Shown here piece by piece: positions 1-8,872 of a stretch of 16,572 bases of DNA; position 1 is the first letter of the stretch; the number at the start of each line of letters is the position of its first letter. The position numbers were made by a program, and so were the translations under genes. Source of the stretch: Burkholderiales bacterium (GTDB lineage: Bacteria > Pseudomonadota > Gammaproteobacteria > Burkholderiales > Burkholderiaceae_F). The stretch lies in the NCBI GenBank assembly GCA_024641225.1, contig JAHEDN010000014.1:1-16572 (forward strand), in the 5' to 3' direction. The notes under the pieces were generated by a model. That model searched no databases. It worked only from the letters and a program-made list of their open reading frames with translations, and was not told the DNA's origin.

Positions 1-395
<395 letters not shown>

Positions 396-398
396 CTC

Positions 399-1679
<1,281 letters not shown>

Positions 1680-1686
1680 GACCCTG

Positions 1687-2598
1687 CTATTCGAGCCGCA
1701 GCCGTGCAACATCGTCGCGGCTGACGGCCGCTGCAAGGTCGACCGGCTCGCCGCGGAACTCGAGCTCGACCCTGGACGCGTTGCCGATCACGACGGTGTA
1801 GGGCGGCACGCCGTCGATCGTCTGCTCGGTGCCTGGCGCGTTGTTCTTCGACATCAGCACGGTCCCATCGGCCTGCCGGATCTCGACCCACGACCGGCCG
1901 CGAAACTTGAAGTGCAATGCAGCTTCTGCCGATGTGGGCGCAGCCTCCGATGTGGGCGCAGCCTCCGGTGCCGGCGAAGGCGTTTCCGCGGCCGGCGCCG
2001 CCGCGAGCGGCTCGGGAGCCGCCGGCGTCGGCGCAGGCGGCTGCTCCACGCTGGCCGCGGCCACAGATTGGACCTCGTCAGGCACCCGCGCCCGCTTGTC
2101 CTCGCTCATCGTCCACCAACCGAACGCGGCGAAGACCAGAAGCGCCGCCAAGGCACCCCCGATCACGATCCGCCCCGACAACGGCTCACCCGGCGGCCGC
2201 TGGATCGGGCTTGCCGCGGCAGCAGTTCCACCTCCGACAGGTAACGGGTCGGTGGGCTTCAGTTTCCTGCCCAGCAGGAACAGCAAGGGCTCGGGAGGAA
2301 GATCGACCAACCGCGCGTAATTGCGCACGTAGCCGCGAACGAACGGTCCTGCGGGCAAGGCAGCCAGGTCCTCTGCCTCGATCGCCCTGATCTGGCGGAC
2401 GTTAAGTCGCAGTTGGGCGGCGATGTCGGACCGCGACAGGCCGCGCGCCTCCCGTGCGGCGGCAAGGGCACGACCGAACGAGCCGTCCTCGTCCGCAAGG
2501 TCTTCGGCAGAACGGCCGGCGGCAGGCGGCAGTTGCGACTCGACCGGCGCGGCAGGCGCGACCGCCGGCTTTCCACCCTTCGTCTCGACTTCAGTCAT
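1687..2598 (-). CDS. rodZ: RodZ-like cytoskeletal/cell-shape protein (HTH, TM segment, DUF4115)
   Basis: RodZ is an inner-membrane protein that links MreB filaments to the elongation machinery and helps keep the rod shape. The 303-residue protein has the family architecture in order: a cytoplasmic Cro/C1-type helix-turn-helix (about residues 40-105, GFxLxxAREARGLSRSDIA-like), one transmembrane segment (about 143-164, rich in Ala, Leu and Phe and ending WWTM), a periplasmic linker very rich in Ala, Pro and Glu (about 172-228), and a C-terminal beta-rich DUF4115 domain (about 229-300, with FRGRSWVEIRQADG). The ATG overlaps the end of pilW by 8 bases and has GGAG six bases upstream; a longer frame running to 2883 lies inside pilW and is rejected. 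The linker contains an exact 18-bp tandem repeat. Its place between pilW and ispG is the usual one in proteobacteria. Confidence 0.93.
   Translation of the reverse strand: MTEVETKGGKPAVAPAAPVESQLPPAAGRSAEDLADEDGSFGRALAAAREARGLSRSDIAAQLRLNVRQIRAIEAEDLAALPAGPFVRGYVRNYARLVDLPPEPLLFLLGRKLKPTDPLPVGGGTAAAASPIQRPPGEPLSGRIVIGGALAALLVFAAFGWWTMSEDKRARVPDEVQSVAAASVEQPPAPTPAAPEPLAAAPAAETPSPAPEAAPTSEAAPTSAEAALHFKFRGRSWVEIRQADGTVLMSKNNAPGTEQTIDGVPPYTVVIGNASRVELEFRGEPVDLAAAVSRDDVARLRLE
1931..1966. repeat. Exact 18-bp tandem duplication inside rodZ
   Basis: The unit GATGTGGGCGCAGCCTCC occurs twice in a row (1931-1948 and 1949-1966) with no mismatch. On the coding strand it encodes two EAAPTS units in the Ala/Pro-rich periplasmic linker of RodZ. 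The unit length is a multiple of three, so the frame is kept. The identity of the copies suggests a recent slippage event. Confidence 0.95.
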
Positions 2599-3391
2599 CG
2601 TAGGCTCCGCGGCGCAGCGCCGATGCTTCCGCCGCATCCGGAAAACGCTCTCGCAACTGATTCGCCAATTCGCGCTCCCGGCGAAGGTCGCCGTTGGCGC
2701 GGGCGATGCGCACGCCGAGCCACAGACCGGGAGCGCTGCCACGGCTGGCCGGATCGAGCAGCCCGTAGTAGAAATCGGCCCGGTCCGGTTGGTTGCGCTT
2801 GAGGTAGAGGCGTGCGAGTTCGAACTTCGTGAAGGGATCGGCCGCCTCCAACTCGAGCGACCTGCGCAGGGCGCGCTCGGCACCCTCCAGGTCGTTGATC
2901 CTCAGCAGGCACACGCCCGCGTTGCGCATCGCCAAGCCCGGCGTCGCATACAGACGATTGGCGGCGGCGCGCTGGAAATAATCTATCGACTCGCGCTCGC
3001 GCCCGGTCTGACAGAGGAACCAGCCGAAATTGTTCAGGATGTTCGGGTCGTCGGGTTCCAGCCGCAGCGCCCGTCCGAAGCTCGCTTCGGCCTCGCGGCG
3101 GTCGCCGACGTCCATATAGATCAGTCCGAGCAGGGTATGTGCAGGCGCATAGCGGTCGTCGATCTTCACTGCGCGCTGCACCTCCTCGAGCGCTATTGCC
3201 AGACGTCCGTCCCGGTAATAGTTCGATGCGAGCTCGGTGCGGATCTCGGCGCGCTTGCGGGGATCGGCCTCGCTCTTGCCCGAGTCGGTGGGGACCTCGA
3301 CCCCGCCGACCGTGGTCGTCACCGTTGTACAGCCGCTCGCGAGCGCGGCGAGTACCACAGCAACCATCAGCCGGCTCAAAGATCTCGGCAT
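2591..3391 (-). CDS. pilW: Type IV pilus biogenesis/stability lipoprotein PilW (PilF)
   Basis: PilW/PilF is an outer-membrane TPR lipoprotein that helps the PilQ secretin assemble or localise during type IV pilus formation. The 266-residue protein begins with a lipoprotein signal: a short basic start, a hydrophobic stretch, and the lipobox ASGC with Cys21 as the predicted lipidated residue. From about residue 45 to 240 it is built of TPR-like helical repeats (for example APAHTLLGLIYMDVGD and DPNILNNFGWFLCQTGR, the latter close to a conserved PilF segment). The ATG start lies 12 bases after the rlmN stop, and the 3' end overlaps rodZ by 8 bases, suggesting coupled translation. No other pilus gene is in the window, but rlmN-pilW-rodZ-ispG-hisS is a known proteobacterial order. 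Confidence 0.91.
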   Translation of the reverse strand: MPRSLSRLMVAVVLAALASGCTTVTTTVGGVEVPTDSGKSEADPRKRAEIRTELASNYYRDGRLAIALEEVQRAVKIDDRYAPAHTLLGLIYMDVGDRREAEASFGRALRLEPDDPNILNNFGWFLCQTGRERESIDYFQRAAANRLYATPGLAMRNAGVCLLRINDLEGAERALRRSLELEAADPFTKFELARLYLKRNQPDRADFYYGLLDPASRGSAPGLWLGVRIARANGDLRRERELANQLRERFPDAAEASALRRGAYDD

Positions 3392-3403
3392 GCGCGGCCC
3401 CCG

Positions 3404-4519
3404 CTAACTGCCTGCAGCCGCTACCACGGGCGGCAACTGGGCGTCACATCGGCGCGCGCGCCGCGTCCGGTCCTGGACCTCGCCGGCCAGCTGACCGCAC
3501 GCCGCATCGATGTCTTCGCCGCGCACCCTGCGCGTCGTCGTGACGATGCCGGCGTCGATCAGCACCTGCGCGAATTCGGCGATGCGCCCTGAAGGCGATC
3601 GCGCCAGCCCGGAACCGGGAAACGGATTGAACGGGATCAGGTTGAATTTGCACGACACGTCGCGCACGAGCGCCACCAGGTCCCGCGCCTGCGCCATCGA
3701 GTCGTTGACGCCGTCGAGCATCACGTACTCAAAGGTGATGAAGTCGCGCGGCGCGTGACGCAGATAGCGCCGGCATGCCGCCATCAGCTCGCGCAGAGGA
3801 TGCTTGCGGTTCAGCGGCACCAGCCGATCACGCAGCGTGTCATTCGGCGCGTGCAGCGACACTGCCAGCGCGACCGGGCATGCGGTAGCCAGCTTGTCGA
3901 TCTGCTGCACGAGGCCCGACGTCGACACAGTGACCCGCCGCCGCGAAAGACCGTAGGCGTTGTCGTCGAGCATCAGCCTCAGGGCCGGCAGCAGCGCATC
4001 GAGGTTCTGCAGCGGTTCGCCCATGCCCATCAGGACGACATTGCTGATCACCCGCTCGTTCTCCGCAGTGATTCTCCGCTGCGCGCGCAGCGCGTGTTCC
4101 GCCCACCAGAGCTGCCCGATGATCTCGGCCGTGGTCAGGTTGCGGTTGAACCCCTGACGGCCCGTCGAGCAGAACAGGCAGTTCATCGCGCAGCCGGCCT
4201 GCGATGAGACGCACAGCGTGCCGCGATCGACCTCGGGAATGAATACCGTCTCGATCGCATTGCCGAGGCCGACGTCGAGTAGCCACTTGCGGGTGCCGTC
4301 GGCGGAGGTCGAGTCGCTGACCACCTCCGGCGCGGAAATGCAGGCCGACTCCTCCAGCCGAGAGCGCAGCGATCGGGCGAGATCGGTCATCGCCGCGAAT
4401 CCCGGCGCACCACGCCGATGGATCCAGCGCATCAACTGGCGGGCGCGAAAAGGCTTCTCGCCGAGGCTAGCGACGTAAGCCTCGAGCGCTGCTGCGTCAA
4501 GAAGGAGGAGATTCTGCAA
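3404..4519 (-). CDS. rlmN: Dual-specificity 23S rRNA (A2503-C2)/tRNA (A37-C2) methyltransferase RlmN, TTG start
   Basis: RlmN is a radical-SAM enzyme that methylates C2 of A2503 in 23S rRNA and of A37 in some tRNAs. The 371-residue product has the radical-SAM cysteines C110, C114 and C117 (CAMNCLFC), the GMGEP motif at 165-169, and Cys341 (AACGQLAG), matching the second catalytic cysteine that carries the methyl group. Glu90 (AIETVFIP) matches the E. coli Glu105 position. The N-terminus GEKPFRARQLMRWIH is canonical. No ATG or GTG lies between the upstream in-frame stop (4553-4555) and this conserved part, so TTG at 4519 is the best start. It lies 16 bases after the ndk stop, with no clear Shine-Dalgarno, so translation may depend on coupling to ndk. 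Confidence 0.94.
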   Translation of the reverse strand: MQNLLLLDAAALEAYVASLGEKPFRARQLMRWIHRRGAPGFAAMTDLARSLRSRLEESACISAPEVVSDSTSADGTRKWLLDVGLGNAIETVFIPEVDRGTLCVSSQAGCAMNCLFCSTGRQGFNRNLTTAEIIGQLWWAEHALRAQRRITAENERVISNVVLMGMGEPLQNLDALLPALRLMLDDNAYGLSRRRVTVSTSGLVQQIDKLATACPVALAVSLHAPNDTLRDRLVPLNRKHPLRELMAACRRYLRHAPRDFITFEYVMLDGVNDSMAQARDLVALVRDVSCKFNLIPFNPFPGSGLARSPSGRIAEFAQVLIDAGIVTTTRRVRGEDIDAACGQLAGEVQDRTRRARRCDAQLPPVVAAAGS

Positions 4520-4535
4520 AGCCGGCGCGCGCGGC

Positions 4536-4961
4536 TCAGCGCGAGTGGATGTTCATCGAAGGAAAGAAGAAGGCGACTTCCGCGCGCGCGGTCTCCGGCG
4601 CGTCCGAGCCGTGCACCGCGTTGGCGTCGATGCTGTCGGCGAAATCGGCGCGGATCGTTCCGGGCGCTGCCTTCTTCGGATCAGTGGCGCCCATCAACTC
4701 GCGGTTCTTCGCGATGGCGTTCTCGCCTTCGAGCACCTGAACCATGATCGGGCCCGAAATCATGAAATTGACCAGGTCCTTGAAGAAGGGCCGCTCGCGA
4801 TGCACGCCGTAGAAGGCTTCGGCCTCGGCGCGCGACAAGTGCATCATGCGGGCGGCGACGATGTTCAGTCCCCCGCCCTCGAAGCGCGAGAGGATCTTTC
4901 CGATCACGTTCTTCGCGACGGCGTCGGGTTTGACGATGGAGAGCGTTCGTTCGATGGCCAT
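4536..4961 (-). CDS. ndk: Nucleoside diphosphate kinase
   Basis: Ndk moves the gamma phosphate of ATP onto nucleoside diphosphates and balances the (d)NTP pools. The 141-residue protein is the standard length. It opens with MAIERTLSIVKPDAVAKNVIG and carries the active-site His117 in NAVHGSDA, which is phosphorylated during the ping-pong reaction. The segment ELMGATDPKKAAPGTIRADF (90-109) is the nucleotide-binding loop region. The ATG at 4961 is chosen from the conserved N-terminus; an open frame extending to 5048 is only read-through of the upstream spacer. A purine stretch (GAAAAGA) before the ATG is a weak ribosome-binding site. The 101-base gap to rlmD is the largest in this half of the window, so ndk may head a transcript with rlmN-pilW-rodZ-ispG-hisS. 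Confidence 0.97.
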   Translation of the reverse strand: MAIERTLSIVKPDAVAKNVIGKILSRFEGGGLNIVAARMMHLSRAEAEAFYGVHRERPFFKDLVNFMISGPIMVQVLEGENAIAKNRELMGATDPKKAAPGTIRADFADSIDANAVHGSDAPETARAEVAFFFPSMNIHSR

Positions 4962-5005
4962 GATTGTCTTTTCGCTTCGGAATGGATGGTCTGGATCTGT
5001 GCCGC

Positions 5006-5048
5006 GGTGCGCCGGCGGAACCCTAGCCCGGGTTCGGTGCGCTCGCAA
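5006..5048 (-). promoter_or_regulatory. Possible promoter and small inverted repeat upstream of ndk
   Basis: Read on the minus strand, the rlmD-ndk spacer contains TTGCGA, 17 bases, then TAGGGT, a weak match to a sigma-70 -35/-10 pair. Overlapping it is a perfect 6-bp inverted repeat, GAACCC-GGGCTA-GGGTTC (5018-5035), which could be an operator or chance. An AT-rich patch lies just upstream at 5051-5073. There is no stem followed by a T-run, so I see no terminator for rlmD here. This is an inference from spacing and gap size only. Confidence 0.25.
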
Positions 5049-5062
5049 AAAAGCCCAATAAA

Positions 5063-6475
5063 TTAATGATTTGCGTCGCCTCCCAAACGGGAGATGTTAA
5101 CACGAGGGGGCTCGCCTACCGCACTGTGCGCCGGCGGTTCGAGCATGGCGATCGACTCGACATGCGAGGTATGGGGGAACATGTTGACCACCCCCGCCGC
5201 CGCAAGCGTCCAGCCGCCTTCGTGCGCCAGCACGGCGCAGTCTCGCGCCAGCGTCGCGGGGTTGCACGATACATAGACGACACGACGAAGCGACGCCGGG
5301 GCGGCGGCCAGGGTCTTTGCGACGGCCAATGCGCCTTCCCGCGGCGGGTCGATCAACGCTCTGTCGATCGCACCGAACGTCGTGGCCAGTTGCGACCAGT
5401 CCGTCGTCGCCCATTCGAACAGGTTGTGTTCGATGAAATGCACGCGGTCCGCCAAGCCATTCCGACGCGCCGCACTCCCGGCCCGGTCGAGCAGCTCGCG
5501 GCTGCCTTCGACGCCAAGCACTACAGCGCGGCGCCGGGCCAGCGCCAGAGTGAAGTTGCCCAGGCCGCAGAAGAAATCGACGATGCGCTCGCCGGCCTGG
5601 GGGTCGAGCAGCCGGACCGCCGTGCGGACGAGCGCCTCATTGAGCCGATGATTGACCTGCGTGAAATCGGTCGGCAGGAACGGCAGCGCCAGCCCGAACT
5701 CGGGCAGCGCCAGCGTCAGTTCGACTTCCTGATCCGCGTTCATCGGCGTCGCCGTGTGCGGGCCGCCGGGCTGCAGCCAGATCGCGACGCCGTGCATCGA
5801 GGCGAATGCCTCGATCCTGGCGCGGTCATCGTCGGTCGGCGGCTGCAGCACGCGCAGCACCAGCACGACACCCTCCACGCCGCCGCGCTGCCCCACCGCG
5901 ACCTCGATCTGCGGCAGCCGCTCGCGCAATGACAGCGAGCCCACCAGTTCCCGCAGAGGAAGCAGCAGGCGACTGACACGAGGCGGCAGCACATGGCACT
6001 CGCGCATGTCGGCAACGTAGCTGCTGCCGCGTTCGTGGAAGCCGACCAGCACGCCACCCTTCTTTGCCACGTATCGCACGGCCAGCCGGGCCCGGTGCCG
6101 GTATCCCCAGGCGCAGCCCTCGATCGGCCGCAGCATCTGCCGCGGCCGCAACCTGGCCAGATGCCACAGCGCGTCCTCCAGCACGCGCTGCTTGATGGCC
6201 ACCTGCGCGCGCGGTTCGACGTGTTGCATCGAGCAGCCGCCGCAGGCGCCGGCGTGCAGGCCGAAGTGGGGACAGGCCGGTCGCGCCCGCAGCGGGCTTT
6301 CCTGCACCACTTCGAGCAATCGCGCTCGGTCGAATTTCGGCTTGCGCGCGATGATCTCCGCGCGCACCAGCTCGCCCGGCAGCGCCCCTGCGATGAACAC
6401 GACTTTGCCCTCGCTGCGCGCAATGCCGCGGCCTTCGAGGTCGAGCGACTCGACCTGCAGCAATCCTGCGGCCAT
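5063..6475 (-). CDS. rlmD: 23S rRNA (uracil-1939-C5)-methyltransferase RlmD
   Basis: RlmD (RumA) uses SAM to methylate U1939 of 23S rRNA. The 470-residue protein has an N-terminal TRAM-like RNA-binding domain (about residues 5-58, LDLEGRGIAR and AGALPGELVRAEI). The iron-sulphur cysteines are C68, C78 and C81 (CPHFGLHAGACGGC) with a fourth at C160 (RECHVLPP). The C-terminal Rossmann domain has the SAM motif DFFCGLGNFTLALA and the nucleophile Cys404 in YVSCNPATLARD. The four-cysteine pattern and the CGGC arrangement favour RlmD over TrmA or RlmC. The ATG start lies four bases after the stop of the upstream exonuclease gene, so the two are probably co-transcribed. Confidence 0.94.
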   Translation of the reverse strand: MAAGLLQVESLDLEGRGIARSEGKVVFIAGALPGELVRAEIIARKPKFDRARLLEVVQESPLRARPACPHFGLHAGACGGCSMQHVEPRAQVAIKQRVLEDALWHLARLRPRQMLRPIEGCAWGYRHRARLAVRYVAKKGGVLVGFHERGSSYVADMRECHVLPPRVSRLLLPLRELVGSLSLRERLPQIEVAVGQRGGVEGVVLVLRVLQPPTDDDRARIEAFASMHGVAIWLQPGGPHTATPMNADQEVELTLALPEFGLALPFLPTDFTQVNHRLNEALVRTAVRLLDPQAGERIVDFFCGLGNFTLALARRRAVVLGVEGSRELLDRAGSAARRNGLADRVHFIEHNLFEWATTDWSQLATTFGAIDRALIDPPREGALAVAKTLAAAPASLRRVVYVSCNPATLARDCAVLAHEGGWTLAAAGVVNMFPHTSHVESIAMLEPPAHSAVGEPPRVNISRLGGDANH

Positions 6476-6479
6476 CGGA

Positions 6480-7259
6480 TCAGCGTTCCGGCCAGGCGGC
6501 GACGAATTTGCGCCAGTGCTCGCCGTCGGCGGCGTTCAGGGTCGCCCGCACCAACGCTTCCTCGGCCACGAGGGCGTCTTCGGTCAATGCGCCTCGCATC
6601 CTCTGGAATCGCGTGTAGACGAGAAAGGTGTTGACCACGTCAGTTTCGCAGTAGGCGCGGATCTGCCGCAGCCCGCCCTGCTGGTACGCGGACCACACCC
6701 GCGCGCCATCCATGCCCAGCTTGCCGGCGTAGCCTGCCAGCTTCGCGATTTCGTCGAGCGGCGCGGTGGCCCGCGGCTGGTACATCGACAGCAGGTCCAT
6801 CAGATCGAGATGGCGAACGTGGTAGCGGCTGATGTAGTTGTTCCACTTGAAGTCACGATCGTCCTCGCCCATTTCCCAGTAGCGAGAGGCGGGGACCCCG
6901 TGAATCAGCGCACGGTAGTGGAGCACCGGCAGGTCGAAACCGGCGCCGTTCCAGCTGACCAGTTGGGGCGAGTAGCGATCGATGAGGCGAAAGAAATCGG
7001 CGACAAGTTTGCCCTCGTCGTCCTGCTCCGCACCGAGACAGCGCACGCGCAAGCCCTGCGCGTCGCGGAACCCGCAGCCGATCGCGACGACGCGATGCAG
7101 GTGCAGCGGCAGGAAGTCCGAGCCGGTCTTCTCGCGGCGCTCGGCAAACGCGCGCTCGGCGACTTCGGCATCAGCCAGCGTCTGCCACTCGGCCCGCAGT
7201 CGGCGCAGGCCCGCCGTATCGGGCACGGTCTCGATATCGAATACCAGTGTTGGCGTCAT
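6480..7259 (-). CDS. Predicted 3'-5' exonuclease, PolB exonuclease-like (DEDDy type)
   Basis: The 259-residue protein looks like the family of stand-alone exonucleases related to the proofreading domain of B-family DNA polymerases (DNA_pol_B_exo2). The metal-binding motifs of DEDDy exonucleases can be read: Exo I DIET with Asp8 and Glu10, Exo II SWNGAGFDLPVL with Asp109, and Exo III YCETD with Tyr203 and Asp207. A further conserved stretch is RHLDLMDLLSMYQPRAT (149-165). All four acidic residues are present, so activity is expected, but substrate and role are not known from sequence. It could take part in repair or nucleic-acid turnover. AGGAAGG sits about nine bases before the ATG. It lies 48 bases after nlpD, where rpoS often sits, and directly before rlmD. 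Confidence 0.87.
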   Translation of the reverse strand: MTPTLVFDIETVPDTAGLRRLRAEWQTLADAEVAERAFAERREKTGSDFLPLHLHRVVAIGCGFRDAQGLRVRCLGAEQDDEGKLVADFFRLIDRYSPQLVSWNGAGFDLPVLHYRALIHGVPASRYWEMGEDDRDFKWNNYISRYHVRHLDLMDLLSMYQPRATAPLDEIAKLAGYAGKLGMDGARVWSAYQQGGLRQIRAYCETDVVNTFLVYTRFQRMRGALTEDALVAEEALVRATLNAADGEHWRKFVAAWPER

Positions 7260-7293
7260 CGGCCGGACCTTCCTGACGATGCCCCGGCGCCGC

Positions 7294-7307
7294 GCCGCTG
7301 CAGCGGC
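7294..7307. repeat. Perfect 14-bp palindrome just after nlpD
   Basis: GCCGCTGCAGCGGC is fully self-complementary and begins one base past the nlpD stop codon. With only a few bases left for a loop, and with no T-run after it, it is not a good intrinsic terminator. It could be an mRNA-stabilising hairpin or a protein site, or simply a product of high GC. Confidence 0.4.
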
Positions 7308-8204
7308 TCAGCGCGGCGGCAGGTAGGCGAGCGGATCGACCGGTTTGCCCTGGCGCCGGATCTCGAAATGCAGCTTCGGCTCCGTGGCATCCGAGCGCCC
7401 CACTTCAGCGATCCGCTGTCCGCGCTTTACGACCTGGCCCTGCTTGACGAGGATCTGCCGGTTGTGCGCGTATGCCGAGATGAAGTCGTCGCTGTGCTTC
7501 AGGATCACCAGGTTGCCATAGCCGCGCAGTCCGCTGCCGCTGTAGACGACCTGTCCGTCGGCGGACGCGACCACCGGATCTCCTTCCTTGCCTGCGATGC
7601 CGATGCCCTTGTTGCGCTTTTCGTCGAACTTGTCGATCACGCGGCCATTCACGGGCCAGATCCAGTCGCCTCCTGAAGCCGCCGCGGGCGGCTTCGTTTC
7701 CGGAACCGAAGCGACCGGGCCCGGCGTTGTCGCCGCCTCCACAGAAGGCGCGGGCGCGCCCACTGCCGGCGCCGCAGCAGATCCTTCCAGCGGCCGTGTT
7801 GTCGCCGGACTGGTCGGCGTCACGGGCAACACCGCCGCCGTCTCGCTGTTCGGCGGGACTACGCGCAGGAGCTGGCCGACCCGGATCCGCGACGGATCGT
7901 CGAGGCTGTTCCAGCGCGCGAGATCCTTGACGTCGGCTCCGAACGCAGCGGCGATCGAGAACAGCGTATCGCCGGGCTGCACCCTGTAGTTGCCGTCCGC
8001 CGCAGGAACGCGCGGCGGCGCTGGCTTGGCAGCAACGATCGGAGGTGGCGCCTTCGCCGGCGGCGTCGAGCGTTCCGCGACCGGCGCCTCACGAGTCGAT
8101 GTAATCGAGCAGCCGGCCAGTCCAGAGACTATGGCCGCAGCGACCATCCACCGTCGTGCGCGCCTGTGCTTGCTGTCAAATCGTGGGCTCAAATTACTGT
8201 CCAT
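7308..8204 (-). CDS. nlpD: NlpD-like murein hydrolase activator lipoprotein (LysM + degenerate M23)
   Basis: NlpD is an outer-membrane lipoprotein that activates amidase AmiC at the septum. The 298-residue protein has a basic n-region (RRARRW), a hydrophobic stretch and the lipobox LAGC with Cys32. A LysM peptidoglycan-binding domain spans about 73-115 (YRVQPGDTLFSIAAAFGADV), followed by a Pro/Ala/Thr-rich linker and an M23 (LytM) domain at about 180-298. The M23 metal ligands are degenerate: HxxxD is replaced by NKGIG, and the first His of the HxH motif by Lys (KLHFEIR), as in E. coli NlpD, so it should be an activator rather than a peptidase. The ATG shares its A with the pcm stop (TGATG), with AGGA about eight bases upstream. 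A TTG one codon earlier is less likely. rpoS does not follow. Confidence 0.92.
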   Translation of the reverse strand: MDSNLSPRFDSKHRRARRWMVAAAIVSGLAGCSITSTREAPVAERSTPPAKAPPPIVAAKPAPPRVPAADGNYRVQPGDTLFSIAAAFGADVKDLARWNSLDDPSRIRVGQLLRVVPPNSETAAVLPVTPTSPATTRPLEGSAAAPAVGAPAPSVEAATTPGPVASVPETKPPAAASGGDWIWPVNGRVIDKFDEKRNKGIGIAGKEGDPVVASADGQVVYSGSGLRGYGNLVILKHSDDFISAYAHNRQILVKQGQVVKRGQRIAEVGRSDATEPKLHFEIRRQGKPVDPLAYLPPR

Positions 8205-8872
8205 CAACCTGTTCCTGGTTTCAGCGGGACGAAGCGCACGGCCTCGACTGTCCGCTGGCTCACCCGCCCTGCCGCATCCTTGTTCACCACGACCAGGCGC
8301 TGCTCGCCTGTACCGACCGGCGCAACCAAGCGCCCCTCATTGCGAAGCTGCGCCAGCCAGGGCGCTGGCACGTTCGCGCCCGCGGCCGCGGCGACGATGC
8401 CATCGAAGGGCGGCTGACCGGGCACACCTAGGCTGCCATCGCCAAACACCAACCTCAGATTCGGCAATCGCAGCGGCCGAAGATTCGCGCGCGCCAGCTC
8501 GTGCATCGGCCGCAGTCGCTCGATCGAGACTACGGTTCCGAACAACTGCGCCAGAACAGCCGCAGCGTAACCGCAGCCGGTACCGATTTCCAACACGGTC
8601 GCCGACCGCGGCTGCGGTATCGCTTCGAGCAGCAGTTCTGCGCAGCGGGCAACGATATACGGCCGCGAGATCGTCTGGCCATGGCCGATCGGCATTGCGG
8701 CATCTTCGTATGCACGGCTCGCCAGCGCGGGGTCGAGAAACAGATGCCGGGGCACGGTCGCCATCGCCTGCAGCACTCGCGCATCGCGCACGCCCTGCTG
8801 CCCGATCCGTTCGGCCATCTTGTCGCGCACGCGCTGCGAGGCCAGCGCGTCGCGGTTCTCCGGAGCCAGCAT
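8204..8872 (-). CDS. pcm: Protein-L-isoaspartate O-methyltransferase
   Basis: Pcm methylates L-isoaspartyl residues in damaged proteins with SAM, starting their repair. With the chosen ATG the protein has 222 residues (E. coli: 208). Visible family signatures are the substrate-binding stretch MPIGHGQTISRPYIVA, the SAM motif I VLEIGTGCGYAAAVLA, and the C-terminal TVEAVRFVPL. The start is ambiguous. The ATG at 8872 shares a base with the surE stop (TGATG), mirrors the pcm/nlpD junction and is nearer the family length, but has no Shine-Dalgarno. A GTG at 8896, eight codons upstream inside surE, has GGGGAG nine bases before it. I prefer the ATG by coupling and length. surE-pcm-nlpD is a conserved stress and stationary-phase cluster. 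Confidence 0.93.
   Translation of the reverse strand: MLAPENRDALASQRVRDKMAERIGQQGVRDARVLQAMATVPRHLFLDPALASRAYEDAAMPIGHGQTISRPYIVARCAELLLEAIPQPRSATVLEIGTGCGYAAAVLAQLFGTVVSIERLRPMHELARANLRPLRLPNLRLVFGDGSLGVPGQPPFDGIVAAAAGANVPAPWLAQLRNEGRLVAPVGTGEQRLVVVNKDAAGRVSQRTVEAVRFVPLKPGTG

Noticed and set aside
5041..5062. TTTTTT run after rlmD as a terminator
   Set aside because: On the minus strand no stem precedes the six T residues, so it does not meet the pattern of an intrinsic terminator.
6192..7676. 494-codon plus-strand open frame
   Set aside because: It lies opposite rlmD, the exonuclease gene and nlpD, whose protein motifs are all intact; the plus-strand product looks like a compositional shadow.
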